Below, in pieces: positions 17,856-28,720 of a stretch of DNA of 64,000 nucleotides. The notes under the pieces were generated by a model that was given only the letters and a program-made list of their open reading frames with translations, did not search any database and was not told where the DNA came from. The stretch comes from Calothrix sp. C42_A2020_038. GTDB taxonomy: Bacteria; Cyanobacteriota; Cyanobacteriia; Cyanobacteriales; Nostocaceae. The position numbers were made by a program, and so were the translations under genes. The stretch is from contig JACYLQ010000045.1 in NCBI GenBank assembly GCA_015272395.1, forward strand, positions 124,001 through 188,000, given 5' to 3'. How positions within the stretch are numbered: the first letter of the stretch is position 1; each line of letters starts with the position of its first letter.

Positions 17856-19319
17856 ATGGCATCCATTCGTGAGCTACATGAACAACTAGTAAAAAAGGAA
17901 CGTTCTGCGGTTGAAATTACGGAAGAAACATTAAAGCGTATTGAAGCATTAGAACCAAAAGTCCAAAGTTTCTTATGTGTTACCGCAGAAAAAGCAATTG
18001 AACAAGCGCACGCTGTCGATGTTTCCATTGCAGCAGGTGAAGAAATCAGTATGTTAGCTGGTATACCAATAGGTATTAAAGATAACATGTGTACAAAGGG
18101 AATTGCCACAACTTGCGCTTCAAGAATATTAGAGAACTTTGTACCACCTTATGAATCAACGGTAACGCAAAAGTTGTTTGATGCTGGTGCGGTGATGGTT
18201 GGTAAAACAAATCTTGATGAATTTGCGATGGGAGGTTCTACAGAAACATCCGCTTACAAAAAAACAGCCAACCCTTGGGATTTATCGCGTGTACCAGGTG
18301 GTTCATCAGGTGGTTCGGCCGCAGCTGTTGCCGCTGGTGAGTGTGTTGTTTCACTAGGTTCTGATACAGGTGGCTCAATTCGCCAACCTGCTTCTTTTTG
18401 TGGTGTTGTAGGAATCAAACCAACTTATGGACTTGTATCACGCTACGGATTAGTTGCATTTGCATCTTCCTTAGACCAAATAGGACCATTCTCGCGCAGC
18501 GTTGAAGACTCAGCTATTCTGCTGAAGGCCATAGCAGGATATGATCCCAAAGACTCTACTAGTATAAAAGTGGAAATTCCTGACTACACAGCTAATCTCA
18601 GACCCGACCTGAAATCTGGTACCAAAAAAATCCGTATAGGTGTCATCAAAGAAACATTTGGTGAAGGTCTAGACTCTCAAGTGGAGCAATCCGTCAATAC
18701 AGCGCTAGAACAACTTAAACAATTGGGTGCAGAAATCGTTGAAATTTCTTGTCCTCGCTTCCGCTATGGTTTACCGAGCTATTACATTATTGCACCATCG
18801 GAAGCTTCTGCGAATTTAGCACGCTATGACGGGGTTAAGTATGGTTTACGTGCAGAAGATGCTGATAATTTGTTATCAATGTACACTCGTACTCGTGCAA
18901 CAGGTTTCGGCGCCGAGGTTAAACGTAGAATCATGATAGGTACCTACGCTCTATCAGCAGGTTATTACGATGCATATTATCTTAAAGCTCAGAAAGTCCG
19001 GACTCTAATCAAGCAAGACTTTGAAAAGGCATTTGAACAAGTCGATGTTCTGGCATCTCCAGTTGCTCCCACAACAGCATTCAAAGCAGGAGAAAAAACA
19101 ACCGACCCTCTAAGCATGTATTTAATCGACTTAATGACGATTCCCGTTAACTTAGCTGGACTACCAGGTATAAGTGTACCATGTGGTTTTGATGATAATG
19201 GAATGCCGATAGGCTTACAGTTAATAGGTAATGTATTGCGCGAAGATTTATTATTCCAAGTCGCGTATGCATACGAACAATCAACTAACTGGCACTCGCA
19301 CGAACCAAAAATCTCTTGA
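17856..19319 (+). CDS. gatA: Asp-tRNA(Asn)/Glu-tRNA(Gln) amidotransferase subunit A
   Basis: 487 residues, full length. GatA is the amidase subunit of GatCAB, which releases ammonia from glutamine and converts misacylated Glu-tRNA(Gln) (and Asp-tRNA(Asn)) to the cognate form. The Ser-cisSer-Lys triad region is intact: [11 protein letters not shown] (Lys), [15 protein letters not shown], and [15 protein letters not shown] (nucleophilic and cis-Ser). The C-terminal [18 protein letters not shown] is also typical. Its partners gatB and gatC are not in the window. The start is set by the conserved SIRELHEQL beginning. Confidence 0.97.
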   Translation: MASIRELHEQLVKKERSAVEITEETLKRIEALEPKVQSFLCVTAEKAIEQAHAVDVSIAAGEEISMLAGIPIGIKDNMCTKGIATTCASRILENFVPPYESTVTQKLFDAGAVMVGKTNLDEFAMGGSTETSAYKKTANPWDLSRVPGGSSGGSAAAVAAGECVVSLGSDTGGSIRQPASFCGVVGIKPTYGLVSRYGLVAFASSLDQIGPFSRSVEDSAILLKAIAGYDPKDSTSIKVEIPDYTANLRPDLKSGTKKIRIGVIKETFGEGLDSQVEQSVNTALEQLKQLGAEIVEISCPRFRYGLPSYYIIAPSEASANLARYDGVKYGLRAEDADNLLSMYTRTRATGFGAEVKRRIMIGTYALSAGYYDAYYLKAQKVRTLIKQDFEKAFEQVDVLASPVAPTTAFKAGEKTTDPLSMYLIDLMTIPVNLAGLPGISVPCGFDDNGMPIGLQLIGNVLREDLLFQVAYAYEQSTNWHSHEPKIS

Positions 19320-19337
19320 TGCTGTACGTACGTTAAG

Positions 19338-19366
19338 ATTCCCGACTTCTCACAGAAGTTGGGAAT
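19338..19366. terminator. Bidirectional hairpin between gatA and the RodZ-like gene
   Basis: 13-base arms (19338-19350 and 19354-19366) pair with a single G-T wobble around a three-base loop. It lies between convergent genes. There is no long U-run, so termination strength is uncertain. Confidence 0.5.
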
Positions 19367-19387
19367 ATTACCACGTGACACAGACAA

Positions 19388-20242
19388 CTAGGGTGCAGAA
19401 GTTGGTGTCGATGTCGGTGTCGGTGTAGAGGTTTCAGGTGTGTATTTAATTTCTTTGACACTACCTTCAGTACCCATAGCTGTAGCAGGTTGCTTATTGG
19501 GAGATACTAAAATAGCGCCAGCGTTACCCGAACGAATTACTACTTCTTTTTGCGCTGTCCAAGTTTTTTTGTCTCCTTTTTTCAAAGTTCCTTCAAAATC
19601 AGTTTTCCCATCAACTTTTACTCGTATCCATGAACTGTCTTGCACTTCGATTCCAACTTCAACTCCTTCAGGGACTTGACTTATTGGTGATAGTGTTGGG
19701 CTAGGATTCAGTAATGGTGTAGTAACGGGTAATGGGGATGGACTTGGAGAAGTTGTTGGACTTGATGTTGGTGATGGAGAAGCGTTGAAAGTGGCTACTG
19801 CTTTTTGATTAGTAGTACTTTTGCTTTGCGCTGCTGACTCTCCACCTTGTTTCGGTGCCAGAATATGAAAAAGTCCGAAAGAGGCAGCAGCTAATAGAAA
19901 GATATACGGTACTGCTAGAGGTATATATAAACTAGACTTCTTTTCTGTGTCTACAGATTGATTTTCTGTTACCACAGGCAAAAATACATCACCGAAATTA
20001 GCTGTTAATGTGGTGCCATCAACACCGATAGCGTCACAGTAGCGGCGAATAAACCCTTGTACAAAAACAGCTTCTGGAAGTATTTCTGCATTTCCTTCTT
20101 CTATCGCTTGTATAAAGGCCGGACGTATCCGTGTGTGGGCTGCGATTTCATTGATACTAATAGATTTGTCTTCGCGCCGTTTACGTAGATAAGCCCCGAT
20201 TTCCCTTAGTTGCTCCACTTGAGCCTCATTCGCTAACTTCAC
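19388..20242 (-). CDS. RodZ-like HTH membrane protein
   Basis: 284 residues. Residues 10-85 are an HTH_25 helix-turn-helix of the RodZ type (LREIGAYLRKRREDKSISI ... FVQGFIRRYCDAIGVD). One membrane span lies near 108-130. A Ser/Pro/Thr-rich linker is followed by a DUF4115-type beta domain (GVEVGIEVQDSSWIRVKVDG ... GNAGAILVS), and the protein ends in a Thr/Pro repeat tail. In other bacteria RodZ links MreB to the cell-wall machinery. This domain order matches RodZ well, though the protein is shorter than some. A second HTH protein of this class lies 1.4 kb away at 21675. Confidence 0.82.
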   Translation of the reverse strand: MKLANEAQVEQLREIGAYLRKRREDKSISINEIAAHTRIRPAFIQAIEEGNAEILPEAVFVQGFIRRYCDAIGVDGTTLTANFGDVFLPVVTENQSVDTEKKSSLYIPLAVPYIFLLAAASFGLFHILAPKQGGESAAQSKSTTNQKAVATFNASPSPTSSPTTSPSPSPLPVTTPLLNPSPTLSPISQVPEGVEVGIEVQDSSWIRVKVDGKTDFEGTLKKGDKKTWTAQKEVVIRSGNAGAILVSPNKQPATAMGTEGSVKEIKYTPETSTPTPTSTPTSAP

Positions 20243-20484
20243 TTTCTTCTCCTCTGATCCACCTATGCCTATTATTCAATAGAGAAAATACTTATTTTTG
20301 TGTATATAATTGAACTGATTAATCAAAATTATTAGAAATTCATATTTGATTGAATATCTCTAATTTAATAGAGTATCAAATCTGGTTACAAAAAATAATC
20401 ATTGTTTTTGGGATTACGTGAAGGAGGGAAAGAAAGCTGCTATATCTAATACATTTACTCCCCCAGGTTCTTTCTGGTTTAGGG

Positions 20485-21327
20485 GTGCTGGTTGCTTTTG
20501 CGTACTTTTTGGCGTGCTTATTTTTATACTTCCGACAACATAAGTATCTTTTTTTCCCTTCTCAAAATATTGAAAAAACGCCAGCTTTATACGATATCCC
20601 GTTTGAAGAAATTTGGATACCTGTTACAACAAACGGTCACACCGAACATATCTACGCTTGGTGGATGGATAACACTAAGCATTCTAATGGTAAGGTTTTG
20701 CTTTATCTACATGGTAATGCAGTTAATATTGGTGCCAATGTTTATGCTGCCAGTGGCTACTATAAGGCAGGGTTTTCGGTACTGTTAATCGATTATCGAG
20801 GATTTGGTCTTAGTGAAGGTGCTTTTCCAAGTGAAAATCGTGTCTATGAAGATGCTGCAACCGCTTGGAACTATCTAGTCAAGCAACAAAAAATTCCTCC
20901 TCAAAACATATACATATACGGACATTCGTTAGGTGGTGCCATTGCTATCGATTTAGCAGTAAAGCATCCTGATGCTGCTGGTTTGATTGTGGAAAGTAGT
21001 TTTACTTCAATTCGTAACGTAATTGTAGCTCGGAAACTTTTCCGGTTTTTCCCCGTCAAGTTAATCCTAAAACAAAACTTTGATTCAATCAGCAAGATAG
21101 CTAAAATTAAAACACCTATCCTGTTGATTCATGGCGCCGAAGACTCAACTGTACCAGCGTTCATGAGTAAACAGTTATATCAAGCTGCTCCAAAACCCAA
21201 AGAGCTACTGATAATACCTAATGCCGATCATAACAATGTTGGAGAATCTGCACCATCTGTGTATCTAAAAGCTGTACAGTCTTTTGTAAAACTCGTTGAA
21301 GCAAAAACTCAATCCAATATCTACTAA
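20485..21327 (+). CDS. Alpha/beta hydrolase with N-terminal membrane anchor
   Basis: 280 residues. A hydrophobic N-terminal anchor (LVAFAYFLACLFLYF) precedes a serine-hydrolase core. The core has an oxyanion region YLHGNAVNIG, nucleophile elbow GHSLGGAIA, acidic residue in HGAEDSTVP and His in NADHNNV. It belongs with the BAAT/YqkD-like (FrsA/ABHD13-like) hydrolases; substrate unknown. The start is doubtful: GTG 20485 has no good ribosome-binding site, whereas AAGGAGG at 20421-20427 lies nine bases before an in-frame CTG at 20437, which would add a 16-residue hydrophobic extension. Confidence 0.82.
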   Translation: MLVAFAYFLACLFLYFRQHKYLFFPSQNIEKTPALYDIPFEEIWIPVTTNGHTEHIYAWWMDNTKHSNGKVLLYLHGNAVNIGANVYAASGYYKAGFSVLLIDYRGFGLSEGAFPSENRVYEDAATAWNYLVKQQKIPPQNIYIYGHSLGGAIAIDLAVKHPDAAGLIVESSFTSIRNVIVARKLFRFFPVKLILKQNFDSISKIAKIKTPILLIHGAEDSTVPAFMSKQLYQAAPKPKELLIIPNADHNNVGESAPSVYLKAVQSFVKLVEAKTQSNIY

Positions 21328-21674
21328 TTTGTGTTCTTAAATCTAATTAATTGATTTAGTTAATTTAATTTAAATACACAAGTTAATAGTTTTTACAAAG
21401 CGATTAAATGTATTTATCTCACTTCAGTGTATATACTGAGTGTAAAAAGATAATTAAATTCCATGAAAAAATACTGTTTTTTTAGCATCAAGCAATTACA
21501 TGTTGCTTGTGATGTAATCACTTAGTTTTAAGTTGATTTACGCAAAAGTTTTTTATTCAAAATATCTGAGGAATTGATACATAAAAATCCGGAATTATCC
21601 ACAGCTTACAGAATAAATTACACAGGGAAAGCTTTTTCGCTCTTAATAAATATTTACTCGTTTAGACGAAGATT
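21328..21674. other. AT-rich intergenic region
   Basis: 347 bases between the hydrolase and the next gene. A near-palindrome TCAGT-N6-ACTGA at 21424-21439 could be an operator. No gene or terminator with a clear stem and U-run was recognised. Confidence 0.35.
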
Positions 21675-22748
21675 ATGACAGCCGTATACTCATTAAGTAT
21701 TCCTGGAAAATCAGCTATTGAAATTAGTCAAGATGAATTGCGAACCATCCTAGGTGAAATTGAGGTGGAGTTACACCGCAGCAAAGTTTACCGTCGTGCT
21801 TTAGCTACTGTTCAGAAAATGTTCGGAGAATCATCAGAACAAGCCAAACAGTTGTTTAAAGCAGTAGGCCGTGAAGCAATTGGTTTAGCTTTTCATAAAT
21901 TTGCACAACAGCAACACAAAGAAGAAAATCAACCAAATGCCGGATCATCTCCCGATTTACCCGTTGAAGCCGAATCCGAAGTTACAATTCAATCTGAAAC
22001 CGATTCCGTGAATCATGGAGAAACTTCTGTTGATTTATCTCAATGTCTAACCAGTTCAAAGTTTCACCCCAAGTTCGAGAATGATAGTCAACAGGTAACA
22101 AAAAATACTTTATCTCTTGAAAAAATTAGGAGTAGTGCAAAATCAAATTCACCCTTAACATGGTTTAAAAACAAAAAAGTTTCCAAAGACGAACTTGCTA
22201 AACAAGCATTAGCCCAACAACGTATCGAAATCCTGCGTGATATTGGTCAACAGTTGCGACAAGCGCGCGAATTGAAAGGAATGTCGCTGTCTCAATTAAA
22301 TGTCTACACTCATGTGCCAGTTCACCAAATGGAAGCGATTGAAAACGGTAGTTGGGACTCTTTGCCTGAAGAGGTGTATGTTCGTGGTTTTATTCGTGTT
22401 ATGGGTAATGCGTTAGGACTCAATGGCACCAAATTAGTTGCTTTACTACCTGCTCCAGAACCAGCAAAGACAATTGCTCCAGTTTGGTATAAGGAACAGA
22501 ACAATACTGGAATTGGATTTGATATCAAACCGATGCATCTGTATGTTGGTTACACTGCACTTGTTGCAGGTGCCGTTGGTGGACTATCAATTGTGTCCCA
22601 GCAAGCAGAAGCTCAAAGGCAAATTCCCGATTCACCTTCATCTTTTACTCAAACCCTCAAAGAGAAACAATCAAATACTAAACCTGGATTACAATCTAAC
22701 GGTCAAGTTTCTATCGGCTCAGACATCGCACCACCTGAAGCATTTTAA
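21675..22748 (+). CDS. HTH_25 (RodZ-like) single-span membrane protein
   Basis: 357 residues. The first 85 residues are a helical region of unknown family (ISQDELRTILGEIEVELHR ... GREAIGLAFHKFAQQQ). A variable linker is followed by a RodZ-like helix-turn-helix at about 180-255 (IGQQLRQARELKGMSLSQL ... EEVYVRGFIRVMGNALGLNG). One membrane span lies near 288-308, and there is a short low-complexity tail instead of a DUF4115 domain. It is therefore not a canonical RodZ. A membrane-tethered regulator or a cytoskeletal adaptor are both possible. The dus gene follows about 100 bases downstream on the same strand. Confidence 0.8.
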   Translation: MTAVYSLSIPGKSAIEISQDELRTILGEIEVELHRSKVYRRALATVQKMFGESSEQAKQLFKAVGREAIGLAFHKFAQQQHKEENQPNAGSSPDLPVEAESEVTIQSETDSVNHGETSVDLSQCLTSSKFHPKFENDSQQVTKNTLSLEKIRSSAKSNSPLTWFKNKKVSKDELAKQALAQQRIEILRDIGQQLRQARELKGMSLSQLNVYTHVPVHQMEAIENGSWDSLPEEVYVRGFIRVMGNALGLNGTKLVALLPAPEPAKTIAPVWYKEQNNTGIGFDIKPMHLYVGYTALVAGAVGGLSIVSQQAEAQRQIPDSPSSFTQTLKEKQSNTKPGLQSNGQVSIGSDIAPPEAF

Positions 22749-22850
22749 CCGACATTCCGTACTCAGATGTGTCACAATCAACATCACTACCATGAGTAAA
22801 AGCCTGTGCGCCCAACTCTCTATTCATTTATACCTTACTATGTATTTCCT

Positions 22851-23903
22851 ATGATACAACTGTTTGCACACTTGAAAGAGAGACTTTCTACACCTCTGAA
22901 AATTGGCACCGTCTCAGTTAATAGTCGTGTGCTTCAGTCTCCGCTTTCGGGTGTCACAGATTTGGTGTTCCGGCGCCTTGTTCGTCGTTATGCTCCTGAG
23001 TCGATGCTATATACCGAGATGGTTCATGCTTCCAGGTTGCAGCATTTAAAGGAAATTCCCATTATTATGGAAATTGACCAGAATGAGCGTCCAATAAGTA
23101 TTCAGTTATTTGATTGTCGTCCACATTTTTTAGCAGAAGCTGCACAAAAAGCAGTTGCAGAAGGTGCCGATACAGTTGATATAAATATGGGGTGTCCGGT
23201 AAATAAAATTACTCGCAAGGGTGGAGGCTCTTCACTGTTACGTCAACCAGAAATAGCTGAGGAAATCATCAGAGAAATAGTTAAGGTTGTAGATGTACCT
23301 GTAACTGTAAAAACACGTATTGGATGGGATGATGCAGAGATTACGATACTTGACTTTGCCAAGCGAATGCAAGATGCAGGCGCCCAGATGATTACTGTAC
23401 ACGGTCGTACTCGTGCCCAAGGTTATACAGGTAGTGCCCGTTGGGAATGGATAGGAAAGGTCAAACAAGCATTAGATATTCCAGTAATTGCCAATGGGGA
23501 TATATTTTCCGTTGAGTCTGCTGTGCGATGCTTGGAACAAACTGGCGCCGATGGTGTAATGTGTTCACGCGGAACTTTAGGATATCCGTTTTTGGTAGGA
23601 GAAATTGATTATTTTCTGAAAACTGGCGAAATATTAGCGCCACCTACACCAATACAACGATTAGAGTGTGCTAGAGAACATTTAGAAGCGCTGTATCAAT
23701 ATAAAGGACAGCGTGGCATTTACCAAGCGCGTAAACATATGGCTTGGTATGCTAAAGGCTTTGTCGGTGCCTCTGATTTACGAGGTGAGTTAAATAAAAT
23801 AGACACTGTAGACCAAGGTATTGAGTTACTCAATAAAACAATTGAAAAGTTAGCTTTAGGTTATGAGGTGATTGAGGAAACAGAAGTTGTGATGTCTCAA
23901 TAA
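22851..23903 (+). CDS. dus: tRNA-dihydrouridine synthase (DusB type)
   Basis: 350 residues. This FMN-dependent enzyme reduces uridines in the tRNA D-loop. Visible motifs: LQSPLSGVTDLVFR (FMN site), NMGCPVNKITRKGGGSSLL with the catalytic Cys, VKTRIGWDD, VHGRTRAQGYTG, PVIANGDIF and GADGVMCSRGTLGYPFL. ATG 22851 (MIQLFAHLKERL) is preferred over GTG 22806, which would add 15 residues that do not look like the family. It may be co-transcribed with the preceding HTH gene. Confidence 0.93.
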   Translation: MIQLFAHLKERLSTPLKIGTVSVNSRVLQSPLSGVTDLVFRRLVRRYAPESMLYTEMVHASRLQHLKEIPIIMEIDQNERPISIQLFDCRPHFLAEAAQKAVAEGADTVDINMGCPVNKITRKGGGSSLLRQPEIAEEIIREIVKVVDVPVTVKTRIGWDDAEITILDFAKRMQDAGAQMITVHGRTRAQGYTGSARWEWIGKVKQALDIPVIANGDIFSVESAVRCLEQTGADGVMCSRGTLGYPFLVGEIDYFLKTGEILAPPTPIQRLECAREHLEALYQYKGQRGIYQARKHMAWYAKGFVGASDLRGELNKIDTVDQGIELLNKTIEKLALGYEVIEETEVVMSQ

Positions 23904-25279
<1,376 letters not shown>

Positions 25280-25817
25280 TTAATTACATAGCTACGGGTG
25301 CGTGGCACTGTTAACAATTCATCAAGTCAAGTAGATTTGTTTGGGTTGCTTACGCACCTAAATCGTAATTGGTAGCATTTAATGAGATGATAGAATACGA
25401 ATAAAGTTATTAACTAACAAGATAGAAACGTACTTTTGGCTATGGGGAACAAAAGGAATTATTGAAATTTTACCCAATAAAAATTGCTTACTGATAATCA
25501 AATCAATGCAAATCTACCTTTTGGGGATATATCGGTAGATTATGGTGCCAAATACCAAAAATTAAACGATTTACTCAAAATACAAAATTACTTTCCAATA
25601 TATGTTTTGTCATCATACTTCCGATAGATTATATACTAAAGATGATTGATTAAATTCTAAAAAAAATTATTGAGATGTAACGGATTCTACGAATGATAAA
25701 CTAAGTTCTCAATTTTGATTATTGAAAACTTTTTGAATATAGGAAGAAGTAACAATAATTACTGTTAAATATTTAAATATTAGCAACGCTAATATAAGAA
25801 GCTTTAATCAGAGTGTT
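25280..25817. other. Intergenic region with two inverted repeats
   Basis: 538 bases. An inverted repeat of the GGTGCGT family (arms 25297-25303 and 25352-25358) lies just after por and may end its transcript. A second hairpin has arms AATCTACC/GGTAGATT (25511-25541). The rest is AT-rich and without frames. Confidence 0.45.
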
Positions 25818-26237
25818 ATGAGTATTGATGAACTTTTATTGAGGTATAAGTCAGGTGAAAGGAATTTTAAGGGCGTAAATCTGATTGGAGGCTATCTGAA
25901 TGGAGTAGATTTGAGTGGGGCAAATCTACACGGTGCCTCGATTTGTGAAGCAGATTTAAGTCAAGCTAATTTAATCGGTGCTGATTTAACTGAAGCGTCA
26001 CTAGTTGGAACTAATCTTAGTGGCGCCAATCTTAGTGAAGCAAATTTGAGTGGTGCAAAATTATATGAAGCAAAACTTACTGGCGCTGTACTAAATCGAG
26101 CAAAATTAAAAATGGCACATTTAATTGATGCAGATTTAACAGCAGCAAAACTACTCGAAGCAAACCTTTACGGAGCATACACCAACGGAGTAACGTGGGA
26201 CAATGCCATTATGCCCGATGGGAAAATGTATAAGTAA
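25818..26237 (+). CDS. Pentapeptide-repeat protein
   Basis: 139 residues. After a short N-terminal segment (SIDELLLRYKSGERNFKG) there are about 20 consecutive A(D/N)LxX pentapeptides, which fold as a right-handed quadrilateral beta-helix. Many such proteins exist in cyanobacteria. Their roles differ and none can be assigned here. No signal peptide, so probably cytoplasmic. A hairpin follows 11 bases after the stop. Confidence 0.88.
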   Translation: MSIDELLLRYKSGERNFKGVNLIGGYLNGVDLSGANLHGASICEADLSQANLIGADLTEASLVGTNLSGANLSEANLSGAKLYEAKLTGAVLNRAKLKMAHLIDADLTAAKLLEANLYGAYTNGVTWDNAIMPDGKMYK

Positions 26238-26248
26238 ACACTAAAAAG

Positions 26249-26275
26249 CCGGGTTATTGAAAAAACCCGGTTTCC
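26249..26275 (+). terminator. Hairpin after the pentapeptide gene
   Basis: Arms CCGGGTT (26249-26255) and AACCCGG (26264-26270) with an A-rich loop and a short TTT tail. Lies between convergent genes, so it may act in both directions. Confidence 0.6.
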
Positions 26276-26309
26276 ATCCCAAAACGAATCTAATCGATGA
26301 AGGTTCAAA

Positions 26310-26684
26310 TTAGAAGACTCTAAAAATAAATGGGTAGCGGAACGGCTCATCCGGCTGACTAAAGCAGTGCAACAGCGCTACTATAGTTAAACCCCAGTGA
26401 ATTATGAATCCAAGTGCGACTACAGGAAAGAATAAAATCCCACCTAGACCTAAAGTTAAAAAAGAAATAATTCCTATGGGTACCCCAATTACAGTTGCCC
26501 AAAACCAAACATTAAAGTGAAAGTTTACCGACTCTTTGGCGTTACTTTTAACTACTGGGTCATCGGAAACAAAATAAATTGCAATTGGCACTCCGATAGA
26601 AAGGAGGGTTGTACTGAAGAAAATCGCACCATGACACAGACTAGACAACAATTTGCGTTTATCACTATCGTATGATGCTTGCAT
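26310..26684 (-). CDS. DUF4870 small membrane protein
   Basis: 124 residues from the chosen ATG. It has a DUF4870-like pattern: KLLSSLCHGAIFFSTT, a membrane span, KSNAKESVNFHFNVWFW and further spans with GxGG glycines. About four membrane segments. Function unknown. An AGAGGAG site precedes the ATG at 26684. The longer frame to 26774 would add 30 basic residues and is thought less likely. Confidence 0.8.
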   Translation of the reverse strand: MQASYDSDKRKLLSSLCHGAIFFSTTLLSIGVPIAIYFVSDDPVVKSNAKESVNFHFNVWFWATVIGVPIGIISFLTLGLGGILFFPVVALGFIIHWGLTIVALLHCFSQPDEPFRYPFIFRVF

Positions 26685-27119
26685 CCTGGCGGCTCCTCTA
26701 ATTGTTTTTCTTTTGCTTATCCTAATTGTAACGGTCACACATATTCCTTGAGTATTGCAGCTTACCACACTCAAACTGTGTTTGAGCTTTTGCTTTCAAC
26801 TGCTTAACTTTCAGTTTAATCTGTTGAAACTGATTCGATGAGGTTTACCGAACTTTTGCTCTTAGTAATTTATTTACCTGAAATTAATTATTTTTTAACT
26901 TAAAATTAATCTAAGTATTCATTGAGACAGAAATTTTCCGTAAATCTTGCAGGAAATCTTTATTGGGTTTAATATGCGGTTTGCGATGAAAAAGTGCTTG
27001 CTTGTCAATGCATCATGATTATTTATATAAAGAATGGGTTTACATAATTTGTCCAGCTACTTAGCTTTCGGTTGACCCAGACTTAATTCCCTATAATGGC
27101 TGTTTTTATACTTTAATCC
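26685..27119. other. Divergent intergenic region, nothing recognised
   Basis: 435 bases between the DUF4870 gene and a GNAT gene. It contains the ribosome-binding site of the former near 26690-26697. No hairpin, repeat or small frame worth reporting was seen. Confidence 0.35.
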
Positions 27120-27527
27120 ATGACAATTGTATTTTCTGAAACACGAGATATCGAACTAACTCAAGTTGTTCTGCTATACAAAGCGAATCGCTGGTCTTCT
27201 GTTATGAAACCACATTCATTGCATCAAGCTTTACTAAATTCGCATTATCTCGTTTCCGCTTGGGATGATAAACAGCTTGTTGGGATTGGTAATGCTATTT
27301 CTGATGGTTTTTTGGTTGTCTACTATCCTCATCTACTAGTACATCCTGACTATCAAGGACAAGGAATAGGCAAGACGCTTGTAGAGATGTTGAAAATCCG
27401 GTACGAAGGATTTCATATGCATATTTTAGTTGCAGATGGTGAAGCTGTTGCTTTTTACGAAAAGTGTGGGTTTACTAAAGCTAGTAATTCGCAGGCAATG
27501 TGGATTTATGATGGTAATGAGAATTGA
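27120..27527 (+). CDS. GNAT-family N-acetyltransferase
   Basis: 135 residues. The acetyl-CoA binding motif A is clear (HLLVHPDYQGQGIGKTLVEML near 75-95), followed by motif B (HILVADGEAVAFYEKCGF). Substrate unknown. The stop codon overlaps the TTG proposed as start of the next gene, so the two are probably translated together. Confidence 0.86.
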   Translation: MTIVFSETRDIELTQVVLLYKANRWSSVMKPHSLHQALLNSHYLVSAWDDKQLVGIGNAISDGFLVVYYPHLLVHPDYQGQGIGKTLVEMLKIRYEGFHMHILVADGEAVAFYEKCGFTKASNSQAMWIYDGNEN

Positions 27528-28720
27528 AATTGTTAGCGCGTAAGGATTCAGGCGCCAATTTCATAAAGGTAGCCATCGATATTTTCTACATTATGTTTAG
27601 CAATTCTTCGTTCGATTTAATTTCAATATTTTATAGCATTATCAGTATTGATACTATTTTTCGTTTAGTAAAAAATTGGACTTCTGTTTGCGACAATTTT
27701 ATAACACCCAAAGACAAACTTTTAATTCAACGGACAGCGGTTTTCATTCTAGTTCCCGTTGGAGTATTTTTTCATGAATTGGGACACGCTGTTGCAACTT
27801 GGCTATTTGGTGGTGAAGTTCGTGAGTTTCAATGGCGCATTTTTTGGGGTTATGTTGTCCCTGTTGGAAATTTTACTAGTGAACAAATTTGGTGGATAGC
27901 GTTCAGCGGTAATTTAATTTCAGTCTTACTAGGTTTAGCAGCTATTTTAGCAATATTTTTAGTCAAGAAGCAAGTATTAAAAGAGTTATTTTATACTTTT
28001 GCTATTGTTCAATTAGTTTACTCACTAATTTTCTACCCAATTTTTTCGTTTACCAATTTTCGTGGAGATTGGGTAAAGATTTATGATTTTTCGATTCAAC
28101 CATACGCGCAAATAACGCTGGTTTTACATATTGCTTTGCTTTTTGGTTTGTGGCAAGCTTCCAGAATGAAATTGTTGGCAAAGTATTTAACTATTAATAC
28201 TAATGTACGCAATGTTATTGAAACTCCACGTTTGATATTACGTGAATTTACAATGGCTGATGTTTTAGAGTTGGCGCCTATTCTAGGTAAACCGGAAGTA
28301 ATGCGTTATTCTGCTACTGGTGCAATATCTACTGAAGAGACAGCAAAGAAAATACAAGGTTTCATACATTCCTATAAACAGTACGGTTATGGAAGATGGG
28401 CTGTAATTTATAGAGAAACAGATAAGTTAATTGGGTATTGTGGAATTGCGGTTGAAGAAATTGAAGGGAAATTAGAGAATGAGTTAGGTTATCGATTTGA
28501 CTCAAATTTTTGGCGCCAAGGACTAGCAACTGAGGCAGCTAGTTACTGTTTGAACTATGCCTTTGATACACTACATTTAGATTATTTGCTGGGTATTGTT
28601 GAACCAGAAAATCACACTTCGATAAGAGTTTTACAAAAAATTGGCATGGAGTTTGTCAAAGAGTCAACATGGTGCGACAAAATAGTTCATATATATAGAG
28701 TCAACACAAATAATGGCTAG
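27524..28720 (+). CDS. Fusion: M50-like membrane protein plus GNAT acetyltransferase
   Basis: 398 residues with two unrelated halves. Residues 1-225 are membrane-embedded, about five to six spans, with FFHELGHAVATWLFGGEV around 86-103. This is an HExxH zinc site like that of M50 (site-2 protease/M50B) proteins, but a second motif such as NPDG is not obvious. Residues 233-395 are a complete RimJ/RimL-type GNAT domain (ETPRLILREFTMAD, LGYRFDSNFWRQGLATEA, NHTSIRVLQKIGMEFV). The TTG start at 27524 overlaps the preceding stop; ATG 27593 would still keep both domains. The last eight bases overlap the next gene, indicating one operon. Confidence 0.75.
   Translation: MKLLARKDSGANFIKVAIDIFYIMFSNSSFDLISIFYSIISIDTIFRLVKNWTSVCDNFITPKDKLLIQRTAVFILVPVGVFFHELGHAVATWLFGGEVREFQWRIFWGYVVPVGNFTSEQIWWIAFSGNLISVLLGLAAILAIFLVKKQVLKELFYTFAIVQLVYSLIFYPIFSFTNFRGDWVKIYDFSIQPYAQITLVLHIALLFGLWQASRMKLLAKYLTINTNVRNVIETPRLILREFTMADVLELAPILGKPEVMRYSATGAISTEETAKKIQGFIHSYKQYGYGRWAVIYRETDKLIGYCGIAVEEIEGKLENELGYRFDSNFWRQGLATEAASYCLNYAFDTLHLDYLLGIVEPENHTSIRVLQKIGMEFVKESTWCDKIVHIYRVNTNNG

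Noticed and set aside
25818-26237. Pentapeptide gene as a quinolone-resistance (Qnr/Mfp) protein
   Set aside because: The protein is short and lacks the Qnr-specific loops; generic pentapeptide proteins are common in cyanobacteria.
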